Shown piece by piece: positions 15,153-23,893 of a DNA stretch of 24,759 nucleotides. Below the pieces are notes generated by a model. It was given only the letters and a program-made list of their open reading frames with translations. It was not told the origin of the DNA and made no database searches. How positions within the stretch are numbered: the first letter of the stretch is position 1; the number at the start of each line of letters is the position of its first letter. The stretch is from assembly GCA_035650655.1 (NCBI GenBank), contig DASRHG010000138.1:1-24759 (forward strand). Reading direction: 5' to 3'. This stretch comes from DASRHG01 sp035650655. Its GTDB lineage: Bacteria; Desulfobacterota; Binatia; DP-6. The translations under genes were made by a program, and so were the position numbers.

Positions 15153-16190
15153 CTACTTCGAGCCCTTCTTCTCCAGCGCCTTCACCTTCTGGTACTTCCG
15201 GTAGTCGTAGCCGGTCGCCATGGCCATGAGGAGCCCCTCCATTCCGCCGTCGCGCTCGCGGCGCAGAATGCGGAGGCGCTCGTAGAACTCCCGGAAGTCC
15301 TTGTTCGCCCGGGCCTGCTCGTCGACCGGGCTCAGGAAGAAGTCGCGCAGCCGCGTGATCGTGAAGCGCAGGGCGGAGAAGCGGAGCTCGTTCGGGAACG
15401 CGTCCCACTCCGCGAGCGACAGCGCCCGCAGCGACTCGTACCCGGCGATGAGCCCCTCGAAGCGCTTCAGCTGGTAGTTCTGCCCGTCGAAGCAGAGGGC
15501 GTTCACCGCGGTGGCGAGGTCGAAGATGAACTTCCCCCGGCACGCGGCGTCGAACGCGAGCACCGCGACGACCTTGTCGCCCTTCACGACGATGTTCTCG
15601 TGGAACAGGTCGCCGTGGATGATCCCCTTCGGGAGCTTCCCCTCGAGGTAGTTCTGGAGGTAGTCGACCTCGTCGTCGAGCGTGCGCGTGATGCGCTTGA
15701 AGTAGCTCGGGAGCTTGCCGCGGACCTCGGCGTAGAGGTCGGCGACGCGCTCGTAGCTGAAGCGGTTGTCGATGCCCTTCTTGTAGCTCTTGCCGTACGT
15801 GTGGAGGTCGGCGAGAACCCGCCCGATGTTCTCGAGCTGGTTCATCGTGATCCGGTCGGGGCGGACGGCGTGACCGTCGTAGTGCCGGTAGACGGAGAGG
15901 CACTTGCCGTCCGCTTCGCGGTAGACGCGGCCCTTCCGGTCGGTGAGCGGCTGTGGGCACGGGAAGCCGTGCTTGCGGAGAAAGAGCAGAAGGTCGAGCT
16001 CGCGCTTCACCTCGAGCTCGCTCTTCACCTCGTCCACGCGGAGGAGATGCTTGCCGCGCGCCGTCTCGAGCAGGTAGGTGGTGGCGACGGAGCCGTTCGG
16101 GATGGGAGTAGCGGCGAGGAGCTTGACGAGACCGTAGTCCTCGACGATCTCAGCGAGTTCGCGTTTATCGAGCACGGTGTAAACGACCAT
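15153..16190 (-). CDS. thrB: Homoserine kinase, APH-fold (ThrB type II)
   Basis: A 345-residue kinase of the aminoglycoside-phosphotransferase fold, the non-GHMP homoserine kinase type found in many bacteria; it makes O-phosphohomoserine for threonine. The N-lobe has NGSVATTYLL as ATP loop and KHLLRVDE with the lysine strand. The catalytic loop is IIHGDLFHENIVV, with Asp194 and Asn199. The metal-binding step is VLAFDAACRGKFIFDLA, with Asp214 where most members have IDF. Leading the operon with metF supports a threonine/methionine role. Other APH-fold small-molecule kinases are possible. Possible ribosome-binding sites are AGGGAG 10 nt upstream and a GGAG touching the ATG. Confidence 0.8.
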   Translation of the reverse strand: MVVYTVLDKRELAEIVEDYGLVKLLAATPIPNGSVATTYLLETARGKHLLRVDEVKSELEVKRELDLLLFLRKHGFPCPQPLTDRKGRVYREADGKCLSVYRHYDGHAVRPDRITMNQLENIGRVLADLHTYGKSYKKGIDNRFSYERVADLYAEVRGKLPSYFKRITRTLDDEVDYLQNYLEGKLPKGIIHGDLFHENIVVKGDKVVAVLAFDAACRGKFIFDLATAVNALCFDGQNYQLKRFEGLIAGYESLRALSLAEWDAFPNELRFSALRFTITRLRDFFLSPVDEQARANKDFREFYERLRILRRERDGGMEGLLMAMATGYDYRKYQKVKALEKKGSK

Positions 16191-16240
16191 CTCCGCCCGT
16201 CTCCCTAACTCGCCGGATTTCCATCCGAAAAAGTGGGCGG

Positions 16241-16269
16241 AAGTTATCTTTGCCGCCTCCCGTTGTCAA
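16241..16269 (-). promoter_or_regulatory. Promoter of the thrB-metF-folE operon
   Basis: The minus strand carries a perfect -35 TTGACA (16269-16264), a 17-nt spacer and a -10-like TAACTT (16246-16241). Transcription would start near 16234, giving a leader of about 44 nt. Both boxes sit inside 10-mers shared with the serC promoter. Confidence 0.5.
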
Positions 16270-16398
16270 GGTGAAATTCGCGCACGGGGAGAAAAACCTC
16301 TTGGAATTCAGTAAGTTGAACGACCTCGAAATCGCACGTCCGACGGGCGGCTGGGGCGAACGATTGACCGTTTCGCGATTCGCGCGCCGCGCGTGAGC

Positions 16399-16404
16399 GG
16401 AGGG
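16399..16404 (+). promoter_or_regulatory. Ribosome binding site deciding the VIT start
   Basis: GGAGGG lies 3 nt before the ATG at 16408. An in-frame GTG at 16393 would place this motif inside the coding region, so the ATG is preferred. Confidence 0.55.
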
Positions 16405-16407
16405 ACG

Positions 16408-17175
16408 ATGGCGTCACCGCGTGAGCCGTCCGCGAACCACATCGCGCCGCCGGACGGGCGTGTCGAGGCGCCGAAGCGCTTCCACGACGAGGCGTGGCAC
16501 ACGCCCGGGGGCCGCGTCGTCCGGGAGCTCGTCTTCGGAGTGAACGACGGCGTCATCTCCACGGTCGGCTTCCTCGCCGGCGTGACGGCGACGCTCGCCG
16601 ACGCGCGTGCGATCGGCGTCGCGGGGCTCGCCTCGGCCATCGCGGGCTCCTCCGCGATGGGCATCGGCGCCTACGTCTCCGCGAAGTCGCAGCGCGCGTT
16701 CTTCCAGGCGGAGATCGCGCGCGAGGCGTGGGAGATCGAACACATGCCCGACCACGAGCGCCAGGAGATCCGCGACATCTATCGTGCGCTCGGCTTCAGC
16801 CCCGAGGAGTGCGAAATGATCGTGCGCCGGGTCACGTCGAGCCCCGAGCTCTGGCTCCGCTTCATGTCGCGCGAGGAGCTCGGGCTCAGCGAGGAGACGT
16901 TCGACCCGCCGGCGCGCGTCGGCGCGCTCACGGGCCTCGCGTACGCGTTCGGCGCCGGGTTGTTGCTCCTCCCGTACGCGTTCGGTCCCGCGCCGCGACG
17001 GGGCCTCGCGGTGGCGGTCGTGGTCGCCGTCGTGACGCTCCTCATCACGGGCGCGGCGAAGACCTGGCTCACGAAGGAGTCCCCCTGGCGAGCGAGCCTC
17101 GAGCTCGCGGCGCTCGGCATGCTCGCGTGCGCGATCGGGCTCGCGCTCGGCCGGCTCGTGGGTGTCGCCGTCTAG
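16408..17175 (+). CDS. VIT1/CCC1-family iron/manganese transporter
   Basis: A 255-residue integral membrane protein of the vacuolar-iron-transporter family, which exports Fe2+ or Mn2+ from the cytoplasm against proton flow. The hallmark first helix is RELVFGVNDGVISTVGFLAG. A second helix follows with SAIAGSSAMGIGAYVSAKSQ. A cytoplasmic glutamate-rich metal-binding segment (roughly 105-165) contains EREIAREAWEIE-like spacing with PDHERQEIRDIY and SPEECEMIV. Three further helices finish the protein (about 176-196, 203-222 and 231-253). Layout and length are normal. It stands alone, divergent from thrB and convergent with nth; no Fur-like site is recognised upstream. Confidence 0.9.
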   Translation: MASPREPSANHIAPPDGRVEAPKRFHDEAWHTPGGRVVRELVFGVNDGVISTVGFLAGVTATLADARAIGVAGLASAIAGSSAMGIGAYVSAKSQRAFFQAEIAREAWEIEHMPDHERQEIRDIYRALGFSPEECEMIVRRVTSSPELWLRFMSREELGLSEETFDPPARVGALTGLAYAFGAGLLLLPYAFGPAPRRGLAVAVVVAVVTLLITGAAKTWLTKESPWRASLELAALGMLACAIGLALGRLVGVAV

Positions 17176-17181
17176 TAGGAG

Positions 17182-17211
17182 CGCGACGCGAGGCGGCCGT
17201 CTCGGGTCGCG
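17182..17211. terminator. Hairpin between convergent VIT and nth genes
   Basis: CGCGAC (17182-17187) pairs with GTCGCG (17206-17211). After a single G-G mismatch, CGAG (17189-17192) pairs with CTCG (17201-17204) around an 8-nt loop. It starts 6 nt past the VIT stop codon and 37 nt beyond the nth stop, suiting a bidirectional terminator. No U-tract is seen. Confidence 0.4.
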
Positions 17212-17248
17212 ACGAGCGTGCGGCGGCACGGGGAGATCACGGGTCGGC

Positions 17249-17968
17249 CTACACGGACGTCGTCACGCCGATCTGTGGGCACCAGCGGAGCAGGGGGCAG
17301 ACCGAGCACTTGGGCCTGCGTGCGACGCAGAGCTGCCGGCCGTGGTGGATCAGCCGGTGCGCGAGCTTCGTCCACTCCGGCGGCGGCAGAAGCGCCTGGA
17401 GGTCGCGCTCGATCTTGTCCGGGTCGTCGCGGACCGTGAGGCCGAGGCGGTTCGCGAGCCGCCGCACGTGCGTGTCGACGAAGATCGCGGGCTGGCCGAA
17501 GGCGGTGCCGAGGATCACGTTCGCGGTCTTGCGGCCGATGCCCGGGAGATCGGTGAGCGCCTCCATGGTGTCCGGCACGCGCCCGCCGTACCGCTCGGAG
17601 ACCGCGCGCGCGACCGCCTGGATCGCCTTCGTCTTCTGGCGGAAGAAGCCGGTGCGCTTGATCAGCGTCTCGACCCGTTCCGGCGGCGCCGCCGCGAGGG
17701 CCTGCGGCGTCGGCAGCTCCGCGAAGAGCTCGGGCGTCACCCGGTTCACCATCGCGTCGGTGCACTGCGCGGAGAGGATGGTCGCGACGACGAGCTCCCA
17801 GGGGTTCCGGTGATGGAGGGCGCAGTCGGCATCCGGGTACGCGGCGGCGAGTGCACGGGCGATCGCGGCTGCCCGCGCGCGGCGCGCGGCGGCGGACTCG
17901 CGCGCGACGTTCAGCCGGCCGCGGCTCCTCGACGCGCGCGCCGGCGCGCCCCGCCGCCTCAACGCCAC
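17249..17968 (-). CDS. nth: Endonuclease III (DNA glycosylase/AP lyase)
   Basis: A base-excision-repair enzyme that removes oxidised pyrimidines and cuts the abasic site. The helix-hairpin-helix motif TDLPGIGRKTANV holds the Schiff-base lysine Lys147, and FVDTHVRRLANRLG holds catalytic Asp165. The 4Fe-4S cluster motif is complete (C-x6-C-x2-C-x5-C at 214, 221, 224 and 230). NPWELVVATILSAQCTD is also typical. The start is uncertain: GTG at 17968 gives 239 residues and overlaps glpD by 10 bp; TTG at 17962 would overlap in a TTGA arrangement. Either way the gene is translationally coupled to glpD, and the first 20 or so residues are an arginine-rich extension compared with E. coli Nth. Confidence 0.95.
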   Translation of the reverse strand: MALRRRGAPARASRSRGRLNVARESAAARRARAAAIARALAAAYPDADCALHHRNPWELVVATILSAQCTDAMVNRVTPELFAELPTPQALAAAPPERVETLIKRTGFFRQKTKAIQAVARAVSERYGGRVPDTMEALTDLPGIGRKTANVILGTAFGQPAIFVDTHVRRLANRLGLTVRDDPDKIERDLQALLPPPEWTKLAHRLIHHGRQLCVARRPKCSVCPLLRWCPQIGVTTSV

Positions 17969-19611
17969 CGGCGCTCCGCCCGCACCTGATCGACGTAGGC
18001 GCGCGCCGCCGCGCGCGCCGTGTCGGCGTCCCAGCCGAGCGGGCCCGCCATGAGGGCCGCCGCGGTGGCCGCCGCGGCTGCCCCCCCGTCCGCGTCCTCG
18101 AGACGCACGAGCGTGCGGCGCCGGAGCACGTCCTCCACCGTGAGGGCCCACTCCCGCTCGACCGCCTCGACGACCTCGGCGCGCAGGTCGGGAAGCCCGG
18201 GGAGGAGCGGCTCGCCGAGCCGCGGATCGCGCGCGACCAGCCCGAGCACCTCGTCCAGGCGCGCCCCGTAGCGGTCGGCGAGGCGGCCGACCACCGCCGG
18301 CGCCACGCCGTGACCGTCGCGCGAGAGCGCGGCGGCCGCCAGGGCCGCGGGCCGATCGGCGCCGCCCGGCAGCGGGACCTCGCCCGTGCGCGACGGGGGG
18401 AAGCTCCGCGTGTCGCCCGCGGCGCGAAGCGCCGCGACGACGCGGTCGACGACCTTGGCCGCGACGAGCCGGTACGTCGTGAGCTTCCCGCCCGCGATCG
18501 AGACGAGCCCCGACGCCGACGTGAAGATCTCCTCCTCGCGCGAGACGTCGGACGGGTGGACGTTCCCGTCCTCGGGCGCGATGAGCGGGCGGAGGCCGGC
18601 ATACGCGCCGACGACGTCCTCGGGGCCGAGGCGCGCGGCCGGGAAGTAGTGGTTCACGGTCTCGAGGAGGTAGTCGACGTCGTCGCGCTCGACGGTCGGC
18701 GGCCCGTCGGGGCCGCCCGTGTGATCGGTGTCCGTGGTCCCGACCAGCGCGAGCCGGCCCCACGGGATCACGAACATCACGCGACGATCGCGGACGGCGT
18801 GGAGGACGACCGCCGCACGGTTGCCGACGCGGGAGGCAGGGACGAGCACGTGGACGCCCTTCGTCAGCCGCACGCGCTTCGGTCCGGGCTCGTCGAGCGC
18901 CATCACCGCGTCGGCCCACGGCCCGGTCGCGTTGACGACCGTCCGCGCCCGGACCACGACCTCGCGCTCCGTCTCCCGGTCGTGCACGCGCGCGCCGACG
19001 ATCCGGCCGCCGTCCTTGAGAAAGCCGACGACGCCCGCGTACGAGACGACGACGGCGCCGGCGCCGGCCGCCCCGAGGAGCGTCTCGAGGACGAGGCGCG
19101 CGTCGTCCGTGCGGCAGTCCCAGTAGACGCCGGCGCCGACGAGTCCGTCCCGGCGGAGCGCGGGCTCCGCGGCCTCGGTCCGTCGCCGGCGGAGCATCCG
19201 ATGCCGCCGCACGTTCCCGCAGCCGGCGAGGAGGTCGTACACCCAGAGGCCGGCGGCGAACGTGAGGAAGCCGACGGGTCCGCCGCGGTACACGGGGTAC
19301 ACGAACTCCTGGGGCCGGACGAGATGCGGTGCGAGTCGGCGCAAACGCTCGCGCTCGCGCACCGATTCGCGCACGAGGCGCACGTCGCCGAGCTCGAGGT
19401 AGCGGAGCCCCCCGTGGACGAGCTTCGAGGAGCGGCTCGACGTCCCGGACGCAAAGTCGCCACGCTCGACGACGGCCGTCCTGAGCCCCCGCAGCGCGGC
19501 GTCGCGCGCGATCCCCGCGCCGTTGATGCCGCCGCCGACGACGAGGACGTCGAAGGTCTCGCGTCCGAGCGTGTCGAGGGCCGCGCGGCGGCGGGCGACG
19601 GGATCGTTCAT
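17959..19611 (-). CDS. glpD: FAD-dependent glycerol-3-phosphate dehydrogenase
   Basis: A 550-residue membrane-associated flavoenzyme that oxidises glycerol-3-phosphate to dihydroxyacetone phosphate and passes electrons to quinone. The Rossmann FAD motif VVGGGINGAGIARD (24-37) ends at acidic Glu49. SGTSSRSSKLVHGGLRYLE (55-73) is the GlpD/GlpA signature. VVNATGPWAD, FVIPWGRLALVGTTDTDHTG, GLRPLI and SIAGGKLTTYR follow in the usual order. The C-terminal 120 residues are the helical DAO_C domain. It has no glpF or glpK neighbour; nth overlaps its end. A promoter-like pair lies directly upstream with a leader of only about 8 nt. Confidence 0.95.
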   Translation of the reverse strand: MNDPVARRRAALDTLGRETFDVLVVGGGINGAGIARDAALRGLRTAVVERGDFASGTSSRSSKLVHGGLRYLELGDVRLVRESVRERERLRRLAPHLVRPQEFVYPVYRGGPVGFLTFAAGLWVYDLLAGCGNVRRHRMLRRRRTEAAEPALRRDGLVGAGVYWDCRTDDARLVLETLLGAAGAGAVVVSYAGVVGFLKDGGRIVGARVHDRETEREVVVRARTVVNATGPWADAVMALDEPGPKRVRLTKGVHVLVPASRVGNRAAVVLHAVRDRRVMFVIPWGRLALVGTTDTDHTGGPDGPPTVERDDVDYLLETVNHYFPAARLGPEDVVGAYAGLRPLIAPEDGNVHPSDVSREEEIFTSASGLVSIAGGKLTTYRLVAAKVVDRVVAALRAAGDTRSFPPSRTGEVPLPGGADRPAALAAAALSRDGHGVAPAVVGRLADRYGARLDEVLGLVARDPRLGEPLLPGLPDLRAEVVEAVEREWALTVEDVLRRRTLVRLEDADGGAAAAATAAALMAGPLGWDADTARAAARAYVDQVRAERRWR

Positions 19612-19625
19612 CGCGCTCGAAACCG

Positions 19626-19654
19626 ATCTTAGCGAAGGCGCGCGCGCGTGTCAC
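19626..19654 (-). promoter_or_regulatory. Promoter of glpD-nth
   Basis: On the minus strand GTGACA (19654-19649) and TAAGAT (19631-19626) are separated by 17 nt. The -10 ends 14 nt before the ATG at 19611, so the leader would be about 7 or 8 nt, with no room for a proper Shine-Dalgarno sequence. Confidence 0.4.
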
Positions 19655-19690
19655 GGTGCGTCAAAGGCCGCGCGGGGCCGCCGGGCGCGG

Positions 19691-20721
<1,031 letters not shown>

Positions 20722-20725
<4 letters not shown>

Positions 20726-21471
20726 GGAATGCCGAGGACCTTGTGGAGCTGCGGGAGCACGCGGACGTCGGGATGGTGGCGGCTCGCGACCGCGTGAAGG
20801 CGCTCGACCGTCGACGCGCAGATGGTCGAACGAGGCGTGTCGGGCTCGGTGAGCGGTGTGAGGAAGAGCGGGACCGCGCCCGCCGTCCGCGCCACGAGCC
20901 GTGCCGCGCGCGCGACCTCCTCCGGATCGGTCGCCTCGTCGATGGGAACCTTCACGTAGACGTCGCGGCCGCCGCCCGTCGCCGCCGCGAGGCACGCCTC
21001 GTGCTCGTCCCAGCGCGGGCGCTCGCCGGTGTTGCTCGGGCACTTCACGTCGAGGCTCACGATCGCGACCCGGGGCAGGACGCGGGCGAGGCGCGCGGGC
21101 AGGATGCCCGCCGTCTCGAGCAGCACGGGCAGGCCGGCGTGCCGGCCTCCGAGCCACTCGACGAGGAAGTCGACCTGCGCGAGCGGCTCGCCGCCGGTCA
21201 CCGCCATGGCGTGCAGCGGCGGCGCGGAGGCGGCGAGCGCGTCCGTGACCGCGTCGAGCTCCGCCGGCGTGAACGGGTTCGGCCGGCGATGGAGACCGTC
21301 GGGGCCGAGGACGCGGCACTCGGCGACGGGCACGAGGCTCTCCGGCGTGTCGCAGTAGCGGCAGCGGAGCGGGCAGCCCGCGAAGCGGACGAAGAGCTGA
21401 CGGCGCCCGGCGTGGAGGCCCTCGCCCTGAAACGACACGAAGATCTCGGAGACGTTCCCGCCGCGGCGCAT
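20722..21471 (-). CDS. queE: 7-carboxy-7-deazaguanine synthase
   Basis: A 249-residue radical SAM enzyme that turns 6-carboxytetrahydropterin into 7-carboxy-7-deazaguanine for queuosine and related bases. The N-terminal EIFVSFQGEG substrate motif is followed by the cluster motif CPLRCRYC (Cys33, Cys37, Cys40) and TGGEPL (92-97) for SAM. SLDVKCPSN and a short barrel follow. The ATG at 21471 is preceded directly by GGGGGAGA; the GTG at 21492 would overlap the kinase stop and add seven residues unlike the family. No queC, queD or queF is in the window. FolE, encoded at 13664, supplies the pathway's first intermediate. Confidence 0.93.
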
Positions 21472-21485
21472 TCTCCCCCGACCGT

Positions 21486-22805
21486 CTAGCACGCGGGTCG
21501 GAGCGCCACCACCAGATCACCGACGTTCGTCCCCGTCGGACCCGTTCGCAGCAGATCGCCCGCCGCCGCGAGCACCGAGTACGCGTCGGTCGTGGCGAGC
21601 GCGCGACCCGCGTCGCGGCCGGCGGCCGCGGCGCGCGCGAGCGTGCCCCCGTCGACGAGCGCGCCGGCCGCGTCGGTCGGCCCGTCGACGCCGTCGGTCC
21701 CGGCGGCGAGGAGCACGGCCGGCGTCCCCGCGACGACGGCCGCCGCGGCGAGCGCGAGCTGCTGGCAGCGCCCACCCCGCCCGCCGGCGACCGCGCGCAC
21801 GGTCGTCTCGCCGCCGGCGACGACGGCGACCGCACGATCCCGGGACCGCACGAGGAGCCGCGCGGCGAGCGCCGGGCCCGCGGCCTCCGCCGGGCCGAGG
21901 AGGGGCTCCGGGACGACGTCCACGTCCCAGCCGCGTTCGCGCACGGCGGCGGCGGCCGCGGCGACCGCGTCCCGGTTGCCCCCCACGACGACGGTGTGGG
22001 CGCGCGCGAACGCGCCATCCCCAGGTTTCGGCGTCTCCGGGACGGCGCCCGCGGCGCCGCGGACGAGGTGCGCGCGCACGCGCGGAGGAACGCCGGCCGG
22101 GTCGACCGATGCGTCGAGGGCGGCGAGCGCGTCGGCGAACGTGCTCGGATCCGGCACCGTCGGCCCCGACCCGATCGCCGCGAGGTCGTCCCCGACCACG
22201 TCGGAGAGGACGAGCGTCCACACGCCCGCCGCCCGCGCGGCGGCGCGGGCGAGCAGGCCGCCCTTCACCGCGGAGCAGTGCTTGCGGACGACGTTCATGG
22301 CGCCGACGTCCATGCCGGTCGCGAGCAGTGCGGCGCCGAGCGCCTGCACGTCGGCGAGCGCGAGCCCGGCCGCGGGCACCTCGAGCAGCGACGACGCCCC
22401 GCCGCTCAGGCAGACGAGGACGAGCGCCGTCGCGTCGGCCGACGCCACCCGGGCGACGAGCCGCATCGACGCCCGGACGCCCGCCTCGTCGGGCACCGGA
22501 TGGCGCGCGCCGAGGACCTCGACGCCGCCGCCGCACGGCCCGACCGCCGCGTGGGGCACGACGACGACGCCGCCCGCCGACCATGCCCCGACGGCGTCCG
22601 CCGCCGCCCGCGCCATGTCGAGGGCGGCCTTCCCCGCACCGACGATCAGGACGGGGCCGGCGTGGCGCCCGACGGCGGCGCCGCGTGCGTCCCGGAGCAC
22701 GAGCGCACCGGCGTCGCGCGCGAGACGCTCGCGGACGAGCGGCCCCGGCGCGACGCGGGCGAGCGCGGCGCGGAAGGCCGCGCCGGCGTCCGTCCGGGCG
22801 TCCAT
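21486..22805 (-). CDS. Glycerate 2-kinase (MOFRL family)
   Basis: A 439-residue kinase of the GckA/TtuD type that phosphorylates D-glycerate to 2-phosphoglycerate, feeding glycolysis from glyoxylate, tartrate or serine-cycle routes. The N-terminal DUF4147 domain shows VGAGKA (55-60), LSGGASSLLE (133-142), NVVRKHCSAVKGG (171-183) and SDVVGDDLAAIGSGPTVPD (201-219). The C-terminal MOFRL domain has VAGGETTV and LAAGTDGVDGPTDAAGA. It is the first gene of a unit with queE and isocitrate dehydrogenase, not an obvious pathway group. The start at 22805 is chosen over the ATG at 22814 because a TATCAT box (22818-22813) overlaps the latter; no Shine-Dalgarno is seen for either. Confidence 0.92.
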   Translation of the reverse strand: MDARTDAGAAFRAALARVAPGPLVRERLARDAGALVLRDARGAAVGRHAGPVLIVGAGKAALDMARAAADAVGAWSAGGVVVVPHAAVGPCGGGVEVLGARHPVPDEAGVRASMRLVARVASADATALVLVCLSGGASSLLEVPAAGLALADVQALGAALLATGMDVGAMNVVRKHCSAVKGGLLARAAARAAGVWTLVLSDVVGDDLAAIGSGPTVPDPSTFADALAALDASVDPAGVPPRVRAHLVRGAAGAVPETPKPGDGAFARAHTVVVGGNRDAVAAAAAAVRERGWDVDVVPEPLLGPAEAAGPALAARLLVRSRDRAVAVVAGGETTVRAVAGGRGGRCQQLALAAAAVVAGTPAVLLAAGTDGVDGPTDAAGALVDGGTLARAAAAGRDAGRALATTDAYSVLAAAGDLLRTGPTGTNVGDLVVALRPAC

Positions 22806-22841
22806 CGCGCGCATGATACAACGCGCCCGGCCGCCCGCGCC

Positions 22842-22870
22842 TGGACCCACACCGGCCGCGCCGCTATAAG
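22842..22870 (+). promoter_or_regulatory. Promoter of the Yip1-domain gene
   Basis: TGGACC (22842-22847; 4 of 6 consensus) and TATAAG (22865-22870; 5 of 6) are 17 nt apart. The ATG at 22882 follows the -10 box by only 11 nt, giving a leader of about 5 nt. A small GGCC-gacc-GGCC palindrome (22870-22881) fills the space between. Confidence 0.42.
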
Positions 22871-22881
22871 GCCGACCGGCC

Positions 22882-23406
22882 ATGGAGGGTCCGGACCTGC
22901 AGGCGCGGCCCGTGCTGCCCGCGTTCGTCGAGACGTGGCGGCGGGTGATCACCGACCCGCACGGCTTCTTCGTCGACATGCCGGAGGCGGGAGGGCTGGG
23001 CGACCCGCTCGGGTTCCTCGCCCTCTGCGCGGCCGTGAACGCCGTCGGCCACCTGCTGCTCGGCGCGGGCGCGCCCGGCGCCGCGGCCGTGTTCGCGGGC
23101 GGCGTCGTGGCCGCGTTCGTCGGCGCCGCGCTCCTCGTGCTCGTCGCGCAGCACCTGTTCCACGGGCGCGCCGGCTTCGAGCCGACGTTTCGCGTCGTCG
23201 CCTACTCGGCCGCGCCGTCGGTCGTGGACTGGGTCCCCGTCGTCGGCTGGATCGCGCGGCTCTACCGGCTCTACCTCGTCGTGCGCGGGCTCGAGCGGGT
23301 TCAGGGCCTCGACACGAGGAGCGCCGTCCTGACGATCGTCGTCACCTGGGCCGTGGTCGTGATCTCGGCGCTCGGCTTCATGGGGCCGTGGCGCGCTTGG
23401 CCGTAG
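22882..23406 (+). CDS. Yip1-domain membrane protein
   Basis: A 174-residue protein beginning with a short cytoplasmic part containing TDPHGFFVDMP and GDPLGFLALC, the usual opening of bacterial Yip1/YIF1-domain proteins. Hydrophobic helices follow at about 46-60, 64-90, 106-128 and 147-166. The paired PTFRVVAYSAAPSVVDWVPVVGWI segment is also characteristic of the domain. Its function in bacteria is not established. It is a lone gene, divergent from the glycerate kinase gene and ending 6 nt from the convergent DksA-like gene. No Shine-Dalgarno precedes the ATG, in line with the near-leaderless promoter reading. Confidence 0.8.
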   Translation: MEGPDLQARPVLPAFVETWRRVITDPHGFFVDMPEAGGLGDPLGFLALCAAVNAVGHLLLGAGAPGAAAVFAGGVVAAFVGAALLVLVAQHLFHGRAGFEPTFRVVAYSAAPSVVDWVPVVGWIARLYRLYLVVRGLERVQGLDTRSAVLTIVVTWAVVVISALGFMGPWRAWP

Positions 23407-23412
23407 CCGCGC

Positions 23413-23838
23413 TCAGCTGCCTTCCTCGTCGACGTCGCTCGTGCCGAGGCGGCGATAGGAGCGGTCCTCCTCGAACCGCTTCATCGTCTTCGCCTCCTTC
23501 TCCCGCTCCGCCTGACAGTTGATGCAGACCCGGGTGAAGGGGAGCGCCTCGAGCCGCCCCTCGGCGATGTCGGATTCGCAGCTCTCACAGATGCCGTACG
23601 TGCCGTCGGCGATGCGCGCGAGCGCGTCGTCGATCGCCTGAAGCTTGCCGCGCTCGCGGTCGGTCAGGATGACGTTGATCTCGCGATCGCGCGCGTCGCT
23701 CGCGAGGTCGTAGGTGTCCATCCCTTCGTCCTTCGTCTGCTCGCGTCCCTCGTGCAGCTCGGACTGCACGCTGCGCAGGAGCTGCAGACGCATGTCCTGG
23801 AGGGTCTCGCGCGCCTTCTTCAGGAACGCCTTGCGCAT
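23413..23838 (-). CDS. DksA/TraR-family zinc-finger transcription factor
   Basis: A 141-residue protein with an N-terminal coiled coil and a C4 zinc finger (CESC at 84-87 and CINC at 105-108). DksA-type proteins enter the RNA polymerase secondary channel and, with ppGpp, alter initiation at rRNA and amino-acid promoters. The coil-tip residues needed for activity appear conserved as DTYDLASD, where Asp41 and Asp44 match the D-x-x-D of E. coli DksA. KLQAIDDALARIADGTYGIC is the standard lead into the finger. GGAGG (23847-23843) lies 4 nt before the ATG, and a near-consensus promoter lies upstream. It follows rimO, an arrangement also met in Deltaproteobacteria. Whether it is the main DksA or a paralogue cannot be told here. 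Confidence 0.92.
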   Translation of the reverse strand: MRKAFLKKARETLQDMRLQLLRSVQSELHEGREQTKDEGMDTYDLASDARDREINVILTDRERGKLQAIDDALARIADGTYGICESCESDIAEGRLEALPFTRVCINCQAEREKEAKTMKRFEEDRSYRRLGTSDVDEEGS

Positions 23839-23864
23839 CCGTCCTCCGGCTCGGAAGGGCGGGC

Positions 23865-23893
23865 TATATATGGTCCCGCCGGGGACGTGTCAA
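23865..23893 (-). promoter_or_regulatory. Near-consensus sigma70 promoter of the DksA-like gene
   Basis: The minus strand shows a perfect -35 TTGACA (23893-23888), a 17-nt spacer and -10 TATATA (23870-23865, 5 of 6). The rimO stop codon TGA (23892-23890) lies within the -35 box. It is the best promoter in the window and predicts a leader of about 20 nt containing the GGAGG site. Confidence 0.72.

Noticed and set aside
16270..16392. Plus-strand promoter for the VIT gene
   Set aside because: TTGAAC (16316) and TTGACC (16364) resemble -35 boxes, but neither has an acceptable -10 at 16-18 nt, so no promoter is claimed.
17851..19632. 593-codon plus-strand frame opposite glpD/nth
   Set aside because: Antisense shadow without family features; glpD and nth motifs are complete.
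21996..23522. 508-codon plus-strand frame across glycerate kinase and Yip1 genes
   Set aside because: Crosses two real genes in the wrong frame and is arginine-dominated.
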